Assembly: GCA_028876495.1 (NCBI GenBank)
Contig: JAGWRO010000078.1
Span: forward strand, 1 to 64,000
Direction of reading: 5' to 3'
DNA: 64,000 nt
DNA from: Bacteroidota bacterium
Lineage (GTDB): Bacteria > Bacteroidota > Bacteroidia > Chitinophagales > Chitinophagaceae
The notes under the pieces are model-generated. The model did no database searches. It saw nothing but the letters and a program-made list of their open reading frames with translations, and had not been told where the DNA came from. The position numbers were made by a program, and so were the translations under genes. Numbering within the stretch: the first letter of the stretch is position 1; each line of letters begins with the position of its first letter. This document shows, piece by piece, positions 28,467 through 37,900 of the stretch.

Positions 28467-28634
28467 TTAACGGAAATAGATGATCAGGTTTCTGGTTATA
28501 CTAATCAACAATTTTTTAATGCATTTTCATCAAGTATTTATACACTTGAAGATTACAAAACAAATTTGTTGCTGCAAAATGGTAACAATCAATCTGTAGG
28601 AGTAAATAGTTTATTTTCTCAATATGGCTACTAA
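28467..28634 (+). pseudogene. Displaced C-terminal fragment of a peptidase-like gene (copy 2)
   Basis: A 55-codon open stretch with no start codon, encoding TEIDDQVSGYTNQQFFNAF and ending in SLFSQYGY and a stop. It corresponds to the last residues of the upstream peptidase-like protein (DNVSGFSVSQLFDAL ... SLFAQYHY). It sits directly before lipoprotein copy B, whose ATG overlaps the terminal codons of this fragment (28624-28634). Confidence 0.75.
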
Positions 28635-29252
28635 AAAAATTTATACCATATCCGTATTGTTAGTTATAGGATTCACGACAATTTTTAGTACTTGTAAGAA
28701 GGGCGGGTTTGGGTGCGCTAATACGGTTTATAATTTTCAAATTCCGGAAACGCTATTTCCTGATAAAGACAGCATACGAGTAGGCGACACATTGTATCTA
28801 AAAGTTGATGCATCGTCAATGGTCACGGATTTGCAACGGGTAACTTGATAGATTATAGTAATACCTCAAACCTTGGAAATGTTATTACAATTTTAAAATT
28901 TTCTGGTAACGAAACGCCAGGCGCTATTAATGATTTTAACCTCAACATCCTAAACGGTTCCAAGGTAGGTGCAATAGATCAGGTAAGCGAAGAAGAAGTT
29001 TTGTTTTCAGAACAGGATAACAGTTATATGTTTTTAATTTCCGCTATTCCAAAAGATACAGGTAGATATGTAATAACAATAGGTGATGCAGCAAATGTTT
29101 ATAGAAAAAATGATCAATGCACCAAAGCCAATTTTGCTATTAATTTTTCCCAAACTGACCAACATTTTTATTTATTAAATAAATGGCGACCTGATTTAAC
29201 ACTTGATAATAACGGTAGAAGGCATGTGTATTTTTTAAAGTCTATTGAGTAA
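28624..29252 (+). pseudogene. Small lipoprotein B of the cassette array, frameshifted
   Basis: Homologous to lipoprotein A. The first frame gives MATKKIYTISVLLVIGFTTIFSTC and PDKDSIRVGDTLYLK but stops at 28848; the second frame (28845-29252) continues with IDYSNTSNLGN, AINDFNL, YMFLISAIPKDTGRY and ends HVYFLKSIE. Adding one A in the GCAACGGG at 28833-28840 restores a single frame reading TDLQTGNLIDYSN, matching the related copies, so the lesion is a one-base deletion near 28835. Restored length is about 209 residues. It could be a real mutation or a base-calling error. Confidence 0.7.
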
Positions 29253-29254
29253 TC

Positions 29255-29491
29255 GTAAACTTACCATCAGGTTTGTTTTATGACATGATGGACACCAGGA
29301 ACGATATTACAGCTATACCAATATATGCAAATATAGATGACCAGGTATCTGGTTATACTAATGCAGAATTTTTTAATGCTTTTTCATCAAGCATTTATAC
29401 ACTGGCAGATTACAAAACAAATTTGTTGCTGCAAAATGGTAACAATCAATCTGTAGGAGTAAACAGCTTATTTACACAATATGGCTACTAA
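29255..29491 (+). pseudogene. Displaced C-terminal fragment of a peptidase-like gene (copy 3)
   Basis: A 78-codon open stretch with no credible start of its own, reading VNLPSGLFYDMMDTRND, then IDDQVSGYTNAEFFNAF and ending SLFTQYGY. It matches the peptidase-like C-terminus from NWIPVGLMEDLMDD onward. Its last 161 bases differ from fragment copy 2 at only about 14 positions by hand count, with a run of about 56 identical bases. The distance between the two is exactly 857 bases at both ends. Confidence 0.75.
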
Positions 29492-30099
29492 AATTAAGAT
29501 AATCATAATAGGTGTATTGATTTATAGTACCACCACTTTTAATACTTGTAAAAAAAAACGGTTTAGGATGTGGTGAAAGCAGTATTTTTTTCAATGTAGA
29601 TGCTAAAGTCTATCCTGATAAAGATTCAATAAATATTGGAGATACGATTTATGCCGAAATTAATATTCCAACGACCTTGAAAGACCAAAATAACAACATG
29701 GTTGATTACAGCAATGCTGATAATTTAGGAAGTGACTTAGGGTTTGTAAAATTGGTTAATGAGTCGCCAGTGTAAGTTGAGAGTGCTGTTAAAGACTTTG
29801 ATTTTAAATTAATATCAGGTACAGAGGTGATGTCGGCAAATCCCCTTTTACTTAAAGAATATATGTTCGAGGAAATTGGTGGAGAATATATTTTTAAGCT
29901 TGCCATTATTCCAAAACAAAGTGGAACATTCAGCTTTAATTTCGGCAATGCCGCAAATGTGACTCGTAATGGAAATTCATGCCCTAAAGCAGCATTTAGT
30001 TTCATTTTAAAAAATACAACCGATCAACATTATTACTTATACCCGGGGGGCACCGGGGTTACCCCGGCGGGTGCGGATTATTATTTTTATGTTAGATAA
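29481..30099 (+). pseudogene. Small lipoprotein C of the cassette array, frameshift plus nonsense
   Basis: A third copy of the small lipoprotein. It begins MATKIKIIIIGVLIYSTTTF then TCKK. A run of nine A at 29550-29558 throws it out of frame; removing one A restores CKKNGLGCGESSIFFN and PDKDSINIGDTIYAE. In that frame a TAA at 29773-29775 interrupts the protein before VESAVKDFDFKL. The rest (GGEYIFKLAIIPKQSGTFSF, CPKAAFSF, YYFYVR) is open to 30099. It is thus doubly disrupted and likely nonfunctional, unless the A run slips. Confidence 0.7.
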
Positions 30100-30125
30100 A
30101 AATAAAATTCTCCAAAATTTCTTCG

Positions 30126-30152
30126 CCTGCCTGCCGGTAGGTAGGTTTACTG
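30126..30152 (-). repeat. GC-rich near-palindrome joined to an intergenic CAGTAAAC core
   Basis: CCTGCCTGCCGGTAGGTAGG is a near-perfect inverted repeat, unusually GC-rich for this DNA. It is followed directly by GTTTACTGTAAAC (30145-30157), which contains the intergenic element core. AAAATTTC, resembling the other half of that element, lies on the far side, so the palindrome may have inserted into it. Confidence 0.45.
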
Positions 30153-30158
30153 TAAACA

Positions 30159-30190
30159 AAAAAAGCAGCCATTTTCGTGACTGCTTTTTT
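30159..30190. terminator. Bidirectional hairpin terminator
   Basis: AAAAAAGCAG and CTGCTTTTTT form a ten-base-pair stem around a 12-base loop, giving a U-run in either direction. It lies between the lipoprotein array and the convergent azurin-like gene and can end transcription from both. Confidence 0.75.
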
Positions 30191-30207
30191 ATATGATTTT
30201 GATTTAT

Positions 30208-30756
30208 TTATTTTTCTGCTACTATTTTTCCGTGCATAGTACCAAAATGGCCCGGGAATGAGCAAATGAAATCATACACACCGGGGTCAGGAAGTGTAAA
30301 AGTAATTTTATCGCTTTCGCCTGGTCCTAATAATTTAGTATGTGCAATTACATCATCTGTCATTGATGGAGGAATGTGACCGGTTGCGGCTGCAGGAACC
30401 GCTGCTTCTCCAAATTTCTGTACATCAGTGCCCTGTTGTAATATAACTACATTGTGAGACATAGCTGCTGCAGGTAGTTTACCTACATTTTTAAAATCTA
30501 AAGTTACTTGTTGTCCGGCTTTTACTTTAAAAAGCGTTTTGTCAAATTTCATATCATCGCTTCCGGTAAGGGTAATATTATCTGTAACTGAAACAGAATC
30601 AATTCCCGGAATGTCAGCTCCCGGTGCTTCGGTAACGGCTGGGGCAGTGGTGGTGTCTTCTGTAGGGGTTGTGCTTTCATCATTTGAGCTATTTCCGCCG
30701 CAAGAGGCAAGGAATAACATAGCTGCTGCTGCAGGCACAAAAAATAATTTTTTCAT
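30208..30756 (-). CDS. Azurin-like type I copper lipoprotein
   Basis: A 182-residue lipoprotein: signal MKKLFFVPAAAAMLFLASC with lipidated Cys19, a low-complexity Ser/Thr/Glu/Pro linker (20-55), then a cupredoxin domain. Copper ligands are visible: His101 in SHNVV, Cys165 in FICSFPGH, His170 and Met174 in HFGTMHGK, the azurin His-Cys-His-Met set with azurin spacing. It should carry electrons at the outer face of a membrane, for respiration or peroxide reduction. A -7 element lies at 30790-30797 and a bidirectional hairpin is downstream. It is divergent from rpoB. Confidence 0.92.
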   Translation of the reverse strand: MKKLFFVPAAAAMLFLASCGGNSSNDESTTPTEDTTTAPAVTEAPGADIPGIDSVSVTDNITLTGSDDMKFDKTLFKVKAGQQVTLDFKNVGKLPAAAMSHNVVILQQGTDVQKFGEAAVPAAATGHIPPSMTDDVIAHTKLLGPGESDKITFTLPDPGVYDFICSFPGHFGTMHGKIVAEK

Positions 30757-30789
30757 TTTTTTATTTTTAAATGGTTATTTAAGTGTGCG

Positions 30790-30797
30790 CAAAATTA
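30790..30797 (-). promoter_or_regulatory. Candidate -7 promoter element for the azurin-like gene
   Basis: TAATTTTG on the minus strand fits TAnnTTTG, 33 bases before the ATG. Confidence 0.4.
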
Positions 30798-30967
30798 AGA
30801 CATAATAGCTCATTATAAAATTTACAAATTACTTTTCACTTAACTATTGCAATTGGTAGCAGTTTTGCCTCAAATAAAACTTTTTATTTCGGCTAAAAAC
30901 AATTTTTGAAATGTTAAAAAGAATGGGTAAGGTTTAATAAAGTTTTATTCAATTTCAAAAAAATGTT

Positions 30968-30975
30968 TACTTTTG
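30968..30975 (+). promoter_or_regulatory. Candidate -7 promoter element for rpoBC
   Basis: TACTTTTG fits TAnnTTTG. It lies 86 bases before the rpoB ATG and implies a leader long enough for regulation. No strong -33 TTTG is seen at the expected distance. Confidence 0.45.
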
Positions 30976-31061
30976 CAATCCTTTAAATTTCGGTACGTGT
31001 ACAATGTAATATAAAAAACCGGTTTAAAGGCTCTCTCATTTTAAAATATTTTAATTAAAAT

Positions 31062-34000
31062 ATGCCTTCAACTAAAGTAGCTCCAGCACAAAGAATCAGT
31101 TTTGGAAAAATTGAACATTTGGCGGAAACACCAGACCTATTAGGAATCCAAATCCAGTCTTTTAAAGACTTTTTCCAGTTAGAAACCACACCCGATAAAC
31201 GTAATGTGGAAGGGTTATTTCGTGTATTTAAGGAAAATTTTCCTATTAATGATACACGTAATATTTTCATGCTGGAATTCCTGGATTATTTCGTTGATCC
31301 TCCACGGTATACCATTGAAGAATGTATCGAGAGAGGATTGACTTATGCAGTTCCTTTAAAGGCAAAACTTCGTCTTAGTTGTAATGATGAAGAACACGTG
31401 GATTTCCAGACAATTGTTCAGGATGTTTTTTTAGGAAACATTCCCTACATGACTCCACGCGGTACTTTTGTAATTAATGGTGCAGAACGTGTGGTTGTTT
31501 CCCAGCTTCATCGTTCTCCTGGAGTATTCTTCGGTCAGAGCACTCACCCGAACGGAACTAAAATTTATTCTGCAAGGGTTATTCCTTTTAAAGGTGCCTG
31601 GATGGAATTTGCTACAGACATTAATAATGTAATGTATGCATATATCGACCGTAAGAAAAAATTCCCGGTTACTACTTTACTACGTTCAATCGGATACGAA
31701 ACTGATAAAGACATTCTGGAACTTTTTGGAATGGCTGTAGAGGTAAAAGCTGATAAAAAAACTTTACATTCTAATTTGGGAAAACGTTTGGCAGCAAGGG
31801 TATTGCGCAGTTGGGTGGAAGATTTTGTAGATGAAGATACCGGTGAAGTAGTGAGCCTTGAAAGGAATGAAATCGTTCTTGAAAGAGATACCATACTTGA
31901 TGAAGATAACATCGCTATGATCCTTGAACTGGATGTAAAAAGCGTATTTATCCAGCGTGAAGAAGTGAGTGGAGATTATGCAATCATTTATAATACATTA
32001 AATAAAGATACCTCTAACAGTGAGATCGAGGCAGTGCAGCATATTTACCGCCAGTTGCGCGGTGCTGATGCGCCTGATGATGAAACCGCGAGAGGTATTA
32101 TTGATAAATTATTCTTTAGTGACAAGCGTTACGATCTTGGAGAAGTGGGTCGTTATAAAATCAACAAGAAGCTTGGTTTGGATTACCCGATCACTAAAAA
32201 GGTTTTAACCAAAGAAGATATTATCTCTATCATTAAGTATTTGGTGTTATTAACCAATGCAAAAAGTGAAATTGATGATATCGATCATTTGAGCAATCGT
32301 CGCGTGCGTACAGTAGGTGAACAATTGTATGCTCAGTTTGGTGTTGGTTTGGCGCGTATGGCTCGTACCATACGTGAAAGAATGAATGTGAGGGATAATG
32401 AAGTATTTACCCCGGTAGATCTGATCAATGCAAGAACGCTTTCTTCTGTGATCAATTCATTTTTTGGGACTTCTCAGTTGTCACAGTTTTTGGATCAGAC
32501 AAATCCGTTAAGTGAAATAACTCATAAACGTCGTATTTCAGCGCTCGGGCCCGGTGGTTTAAGCAGGGAGCGTGCAGGATTTGAAGTACGTGACGTTCAC
32601 TACTCACATTACGGTCGCCTTTGTACAATTGAAACGCCTGAAGGTCCGAACATTGGTTTGATCTCCACACTTTGTGTTCATGCAAAGATCAACGAAATGG
32701 GTTTCATAGAAACACCGTATCGTAAAGTGCATGACGGGCATGTAGATATGAAAAAGGTGTTTTTCCTGAGTGCTGAAGAAGAGGATACTGCAAAAATTGC
32801 GCAGGCTAATGCTCCGTTGGACGAGCATTCTAATTTCGTTTATGATAAAGTAAAATCCCGCGAAACAGGTGATTTTCCTATTTTGGATAAAGGTGAAGTG
32901 GAATATATGGATGTGGCACCCAACCAGATTGTTGGATTAAGTGCCTCATTAATTCCTTTCCTTGAACATGATGATGCCAACCGTGCGCTGATGGGTTCAA
33001 ACATGCAACGGCAGGCAGTTCCATTAATTCTTCCACAGGCACCTATTGTTGGTACAGGCTTGGAAGGGAAAGCTGCAAGAGATGCAAGAATTCAGATTCA
33101 TGCTGATGGGGATGGTGTGGTTGAATATGTTGACGCAAACGAAATTCATGTTCGTTATAACAGAAGTCATTCTCAAAAGATCGTAAGTTTTGAAAACGAC
33201 CTGATCGTTTATAGACTTACCAAGTTTATAAAAACCAACCAAAGCACCTGTATCAATCTTCGCCCTGCAGTTAAAAAGGGCCAGGTGGTTAAAGCCGGCG
33301 ATTTCTTAACTGAAGGATATGCTACAAAAGATGGTGAATTGGCATTGGGCCGTAACCTGAAAGTGGCTTTCATGCCGTGGAAAGGTTACAACTTTGAAGA
33401 TGCGATCGTGATCAGCGAAAAAGTGGTTAAAGAAGATTTGTTTACTTCAATTCACATTGATGAATTTGAATTGGAAGTTCGTGATACTAAATTAGGTGAA
33501 GAAGAATTGACACCAGATATTCCTAATATTAGTGAGGAAGCTACAAAAGATCTTGATCAGAACGGTGTAATAAGAGTGGGCGCTCATGTAAAAGAAGGTG
33601 ATATTATTATTGGAAAAATAACTCCAAAAGGTGAAAGTGACCCAACTCCGGAAGAGAAATTATTGCGTGCCATTTTTGGTGATAAAGCTGGTGATGCTAA
33701 AGACGCTTCTTTAAAAGCGCCAAGCGGAACTGAAGGTGTGGTAATTGACAAAAAATTATTCCAACGCGCCAAGAAAGATAAAAATGGTAAAGTAAGAGAA
33801 AAAACTATTTTAGAAAAAATAGACAAGACTCATGAGAAAAATGACGCAGATCTTTTGGAACTTCTGATCAGTAAACTATTGGTTTTATTAAAGGATAAAA
33901 CCTCTGCAGGTGTGGGCAACAATTTTGGCGAAATGCTGATTGGTAAAGGTGCTAAATTTACTCAAAAAAACCTGGGTAATATCGACTATCAAAACGTAAA

Positions 34001-34871
34001 TCCGTTAGGATGGACAGGCGATGCCAAAACAGATGAGCACATCAATGTGTTGTTGCACAATTACAATATCAAGTACAACGAAGAATTAGGAAGATACAAG
34101 CGTGAGAAGTTCAATATTTCTATTGGAGATGAATTGCCCGCAGGTGTATTAAAACTTGCAAAAGTGTATCTCGGTGTAAAGCGTAAATTGAAAGTGGGAG
34201 ATAAGATGGCAGGCCGTCACGGAAATAAAGGTATCGTTGCAAAAATTGTAAGGCAGGAAGATATGCCTTTCCTTGAAGATGGAACTCCGGTTGATATCGT
34301 ACTGAATCCACTGGGTGTACCAAGTCGTATGAACCTAGGCCAGATATATGAAACGGTTCTTGGCTGGGCTGGCGAAAAGTTGGGTAAAACTTATGGCACT
34401 CCTATTTTCGACGGTGCTTCTGTAGATGAGATTGCAAAAGAAATCGAAAAAGCAAATCTTCCAACATTTGGCCACACTTACTTATATGATGGTGAAACCG
34501 GCGAGCGCTTTGACCAAAAAGCTACCGTGGGAATTATATACATCATTAAGTTGCACCACATGGTTGATGACAAAATGCATGCACGTTCTATCGGGCCATA
34601 CAGTTTGATTACCCAACAACCTTTGGGTGGTAAAGCTCAATTTGGTGGACAAAGATTTGGTGAAATGGAAGTTTGGGCATTGGAAGCTTATGGCGCATCA
34701 AACATTCTCCAGGAATTACTCACCTTAAAATCTGATGATATCATCGGAAGAGCAAAAACCTATGAGGCAATTGTAAAAGGAGATAACATTCCAAGGCCTG
34801 GTGTTCCGGAATCATTCAATGTATTGGTTCATGAATTGAGAGGTTTGGGATTAGACCTTCAGTTTGAATAA
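31062..34871 (+). CDS. rpoB: DNA-directed RNA polymerase subunit beta
   Basis: A 1269-residue protein, the normal length for Bacteroidota RpoB. Conserved blocks run through the whole frame: [19 protein letters not shown], the rifampicin region ([34 protein letters not shown]), [60 protein letters not shown] and the C-terminal [24 protein letters not shown]. The rifampicin pocket looks wild type by eye. It is followed by rpoC after 96 nt. Confidence 0.98.
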   Translation: MPSTKVAPAQRISFGKIEHLAETPDLLGIQIQSFKDFFQLETTPDKRNVEGLFRVFKENFPINDTRNIFMLEFLDYFVDPPRYTIEECIERGLTYAVPLKAKLRLSCNDEEHVDFQTIVQDVFLGNIPYMTPRGTFVINGAERVVVSQLHRSPGVFFGQSTHPNGTKIYSARVIPFKGAWMEFATDINNVMYAYIDRKKKFPVTTLLRSIGYETDKDILELFGMAVEVKADKKTLHSNLGKRLAARVLRSWVEDFVDEDTGEVVSLERNEIVLERDTILDEDNIAMILELDVKSVFIQREEVSGDYAIIYNTLNKDTSNSEIEAVQHIYRQLRGADAPDDETARGIIDKLFFSDKRYDLGEVGRYKINKKLGLDYPITKKVLTKEDIISIIKYLVLLTNAKSEIDDIDHLSNRRVRTVGEQLYAQFGVGLARMARTIRERMNVRDNEVFTPVDLINARTLSSVINSFFGTSQLSQFLDQTNPLSEITHKRRISALGPGGLSRERAGFEVRDVHYSHYGRLCTIETPEGPNIGLISTLCVHAKINEMGFIETPYRKVHDGHVDMKKVFFLSAEEEDTAKIAQANAPLDEHSNFVYDKVKSRETGDFPILDKGEVEYMDVAPNQIVGLSASLIPFLEHDDANRALMGSNMQRQAVPLILPQAPIVGTGLEGKAARDARIQIHADGDGVVEYVDANEIHVRYNRSHSQKIVSFENDLIVYRLTKFIKTNQSTCINLRPAVKKGQVVKAGDFLTEGYATKDGELALGRNLKVAFMPWKGYNFEDAIVISEKVVKEDLFTSIHIDEFELEVRDTKLGEEELTPDIPNISEEATKDLDQNGVIRVGAHVKEGDIIIGKITPKGESDPTPEEKLLRAIFGDKAGDAKDASLKAPSGTEGVVIDKKLFQRAKKDKNGKVREKTILEKIDKTHEKNDADLLELLISKLLVLLKDKTSAGVGNNFGEMLIGKGAKFTQKNLGNIDYQNVNPLGWTGDAKTDEHINVLLHNYNIKYNEELGRYKREKFNISIGDELPAGVLKLAKVYLGVKRKLKVGDKMAGRHGNKGIVAKIVRQEDMPFLEDGTPVDIVLNPLGVPSRMNLGQIYETVLGWAGEKLGKTYGTPIFDGASVDEIAKEIEKANLPTFGHTYLYDGETGERFDQKATVGIIYIIKLHHMVDDKMHARSIGPYSLITQQPLGGKAQFGGQRFGEMEVWALEAYGASNILQELLTLKSDDIIGRAKTYEAIVKGDNIPRPGVPESFNVLVHELRGLGLDLQFE

Positions 34872-34895
34872 TTGGTTGCTGCAGCTTTTATTTTG

Positions 34896-34918
34896 CCAGT
34901 AAATCAACAAATAATTAA
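34896..34918 (+). repeat. Intergenic CAGTAAAY element between rpoB and rpoC
   Basis: CAGTAAATCAACAAATAATT lies 25 bases after the rpoB stop in the sense direction. Its GATT block is degraded to AAATTTCG. Confidence 0.45.
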
Positions 34919-34924
34919 AATTTC

Positions 34925-34950
34925 GCTTTTAGTCCGTTAAAACTAAAAGC
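34925..34950 (+). other. Hairpin in the rpoB-rpoC spacer
   Basis: GCTTTTAG and CTAAAAGC form a perfect eight-base-pair stem with a ten-base loop. It is not followed by a T-run, so it is more likely an RNA processing, stability or partial attenuation structure than a full terminator. Confidence 0.45.
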
Positions 34951-34967
34951 TCAAAGCTTAAAAATAT

Positions 34968-37900
34968 ATGCAAAGAAAGGAAAATCGTCCACGTCCAACG
35001 TTTTCTCAAATTACCATCGGTCTTACTTCTCCGGATTCTATTCTTGAAAGAAGCTACGGTGAAGTTTTAAAGCCTGAAACAATCAACTACCGTACTTACA
35101 AGCCGGAAAGAGATGGTTTGTTTTGCGAGCGTATTTTCGGCCCTGTTAAAGATTATGAATGTGCCTGCGGTAAATACAAGCGTATCCGTTATAAAGGGAT
35201 CGTGTGTGATCGCTGTGGTGTGGAAGTTACAGAAAAGAAAGTACGACGTGAAAGAATGGGACACATCAAACTGGTGGTTCCTGTTGTTCATATCTGGTAC
35301 TTCAAATCATTGCCTAATAAAATTGGTTACCTGCTTGGAATGAGCTCTAAAAAATTAGAGACCATTGTGTATTATGAAAGATACGTGGTAATCCAGGCTG
35401 GTATAAGAGCTGACAAAGGCCAGAATTATAGTGATCTTTTGACAGAAGAAGAATACCTTGATATTTTGGATACACTTCCAAAGGACAACCAGATGTTGCC
35501 TGATGAAGATCCGGATAAGTTCATTGCAAAAATGGGTGCCGAAGCGGTTCATGATATGTTGCAGAGAATTGATCTTGATCAGTTATCGTTCGATCTTCGT
35601 AACTCAGCAGCCAATGAAACCTCACAACAGCGTAAAGCAGACGCTTTAAAGCGCCTGAGTGTAGTGGAAGGTTTTCGTGATGCCAATACAAGAATTAACA
35701 ACCGTCCTGAGTGGATGGTAATGCAATATATCCCGGTAATACCACCGGAACTTCGTCCGTTAGTTCCATTGGATGGCGGCCGTTTTGCGTCTTCTGATCT
35801 GAATGATCTTTACCGTCGTGTTATTATCCGTAATAACCGTTTGAAAAGATTGTTGGAAATTAAAGCCCCTGAAGTGATCCTCAGAAATGAGAAACGTATG
35901 TTGCAGGAAGCAATAGATTCCTTATTCGATAATTCACGTAAGTCAAATGCAGTAAAAGCAGAAGGCGGACGTGCATTAAAATCTTTGAGTGATGTTCTGA
36001 AAGGTAAACAAGGACGTTTCCGTCAAAACCTTTTGGGTAAACGTGTTGATTACTCAGGCCGTTCTGTAATCGTAGTAGGTCCTGAATTAAAAATGCACGA
36101 ATGCGGTTTGCCGAAAGATATGGCTGCTGAATTGTTTAAGCCATTTATCATTCGCAAACTCATTGAAAGAGGAATAGTAAAAACCGTAAAGAGTGCAAGA
36201 AAATTAGTTGATAAAAAAGAAGCCATCATCTGGGATATTTTGGAAAATATTTTGAAAGGGCATCCAATTATGTTGAATCGTGCCCCGACATTGCACAGGC
36301 TGTCTATACAGGCATTTCAACCTAAATTAATTGAAGGTAAGGCAATACAGCTTCATCCATTGGTGACAACTGCTTTTAACGCGGATTTCGATGGTGACCA
36401 GATGGCGGTTCACGTTCCTTTGAGCAGTGCTGCAATTTTGGAAGCTCAAATGCTGATGCTTTCTTCACACAATATTCTGAACCCGCAAAACGGTACACCT
36501 ATCACCCTTCCTTCTCAGGACATGGTATTGGGATTGTACTATATTACCAAGGGTAAAAAATCAACTCCGGAAGCTCCTGTAAAAGGTGAAGGAAAAACTT
36601 TTTATTCTCCTGAAGAGGTGATTATTGCTTATAATGAGCTTAAGATTGATCTTCATGCGGGCATCAAAGTAAAAGTGAACATCCGGAATAATGATGGCAC
36701 TCTTACCAATAAACTAATTGAAACTACTGTTGGCCGTGTAATTTTTAACCAGCATGTTCCAAAAAGCGCCGGTTTTATCAATGCATTACTTACCAAGAAA
36801 TCTTTGCGTGAAATTATTGGTGAAATTATCAAATGGACCAACATTCCTACTACAGCTAAATTCCTCGATGATATCAAACAACTTGGTTTCCGTATGGCAT
36901 TTAAAGGAGGTTTATCCTTCAATATAAATGATCTCATCATTCCTGATACAAAAGAATCCATGATCGAAAATGCATCAGGAGAAGTTGATGAAGTATGGGA
37001 TAACTACAATGCAGGTTTAATTACCAATAATGAAAGATACAATGGTATCATCGATATCTGGAGCCGTGTAGATACACGCCTTACAGAAACTTTGATCCAG
37101 GAACTGGCAGCAGATAAACAAGGATTTAATTCAGTGTATATGATGCTTGATTCCGGTGCCCGTGGATCTAAGCAACAGATTAAACAGTTGGCAGGAATCA
37201 GGGGGTTGATGGCAAAACCACGTAAATCAGGAAGTACAGGAAGTGAGATTATTGAAAATCCAATCCTTTCCAACTTTAAAGATGGACTAAATGTATTGGA
37301 ATACTTCATTTCTACCCATGGTGCGCGTAAAGGACTTGCGGATACGGCATTGAAAACTGCTGATGCCGGTTACCTTACAAGAAGGCTTGTGGATGTGGCA
37401 CAGGACGTAGTGATTAATGAAGAAGATTGTGGTACCTTAAGAGGCATTACTGTTTCTGCATTAAAAGATAACGAAGATATTATTGAACCATTATACGACA
37501 GGATCCTTGGAAGGACATCATTGCACAATGTGTATGATCCTTTAACGGATGAAATTTTGGTAGAGGCTGGTGCTAACATAACAGAAGATGTGGCAACTGC
37601 CATTACAGAAGCAGGAGTTGAAAGTATGGAAATCCGTTCTGTTCTTACCTGCGAAAGTCGTCGTGGTGTTTGTGTAAGATGTTATGGTAAAAATCTTGCT
37701 TCAGGATACACTGCTCAAAGAGGTGATGCAGTAGGTATTATTGCTGCACAATCTATTGGTGAACCGGGAACACAGCTTACACTTCGTACTTTTCACGTGG
37801 GTGGTGTGGCAGGTTCTGCTTCTGTAGAATCTACTTTGAATGCCCGTTTTGACGGAACCATTCAATTTGACGGATTACGTACAGTGGATGCGGTTAATAA

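Larger units (their letters stand above)
27640..30099 (+). repeat. Tandem array of peptidase-tail plus lipoprotein cassettes
   Basis: Three units follow one another, each made of the C-terminal end of the peptidase-like gene followed by one small lipoprotein gene: unit 1 ends at 28452, unit 2 spans 28467-29252, unit 3 spans 29255-30099. Tail ends are 801 and 857 bases apart. In units 2 and 3 the lipoprotein ATG lies within the last codons of the tail, showing the junction was duplicated as a block. Confidence 0.75.
30757..31061. other. Divergent regulatory spacer between the azurin-like gene and rpoB
   Basis: About 305 AT-rich bases with no supported gene. It holds a minus-strand TAATTTTG (30790-30797) for the azurin-like gene and a plus-strand TACTTTTG (30968-30975) for rpoB, leaving an 86-nt rpoB leader. 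Ribosomal protein genes rplJ and rplL, which usually precede rpoB, are absent. Confidence 0.55.

Noticed and set aside
29273-29491. Calling the 72-codon frame an independent small protein
   Set aside because: It is a homologue of the peptidase C-terminus, and similarity extends upstream of its first ATG to about 29255.
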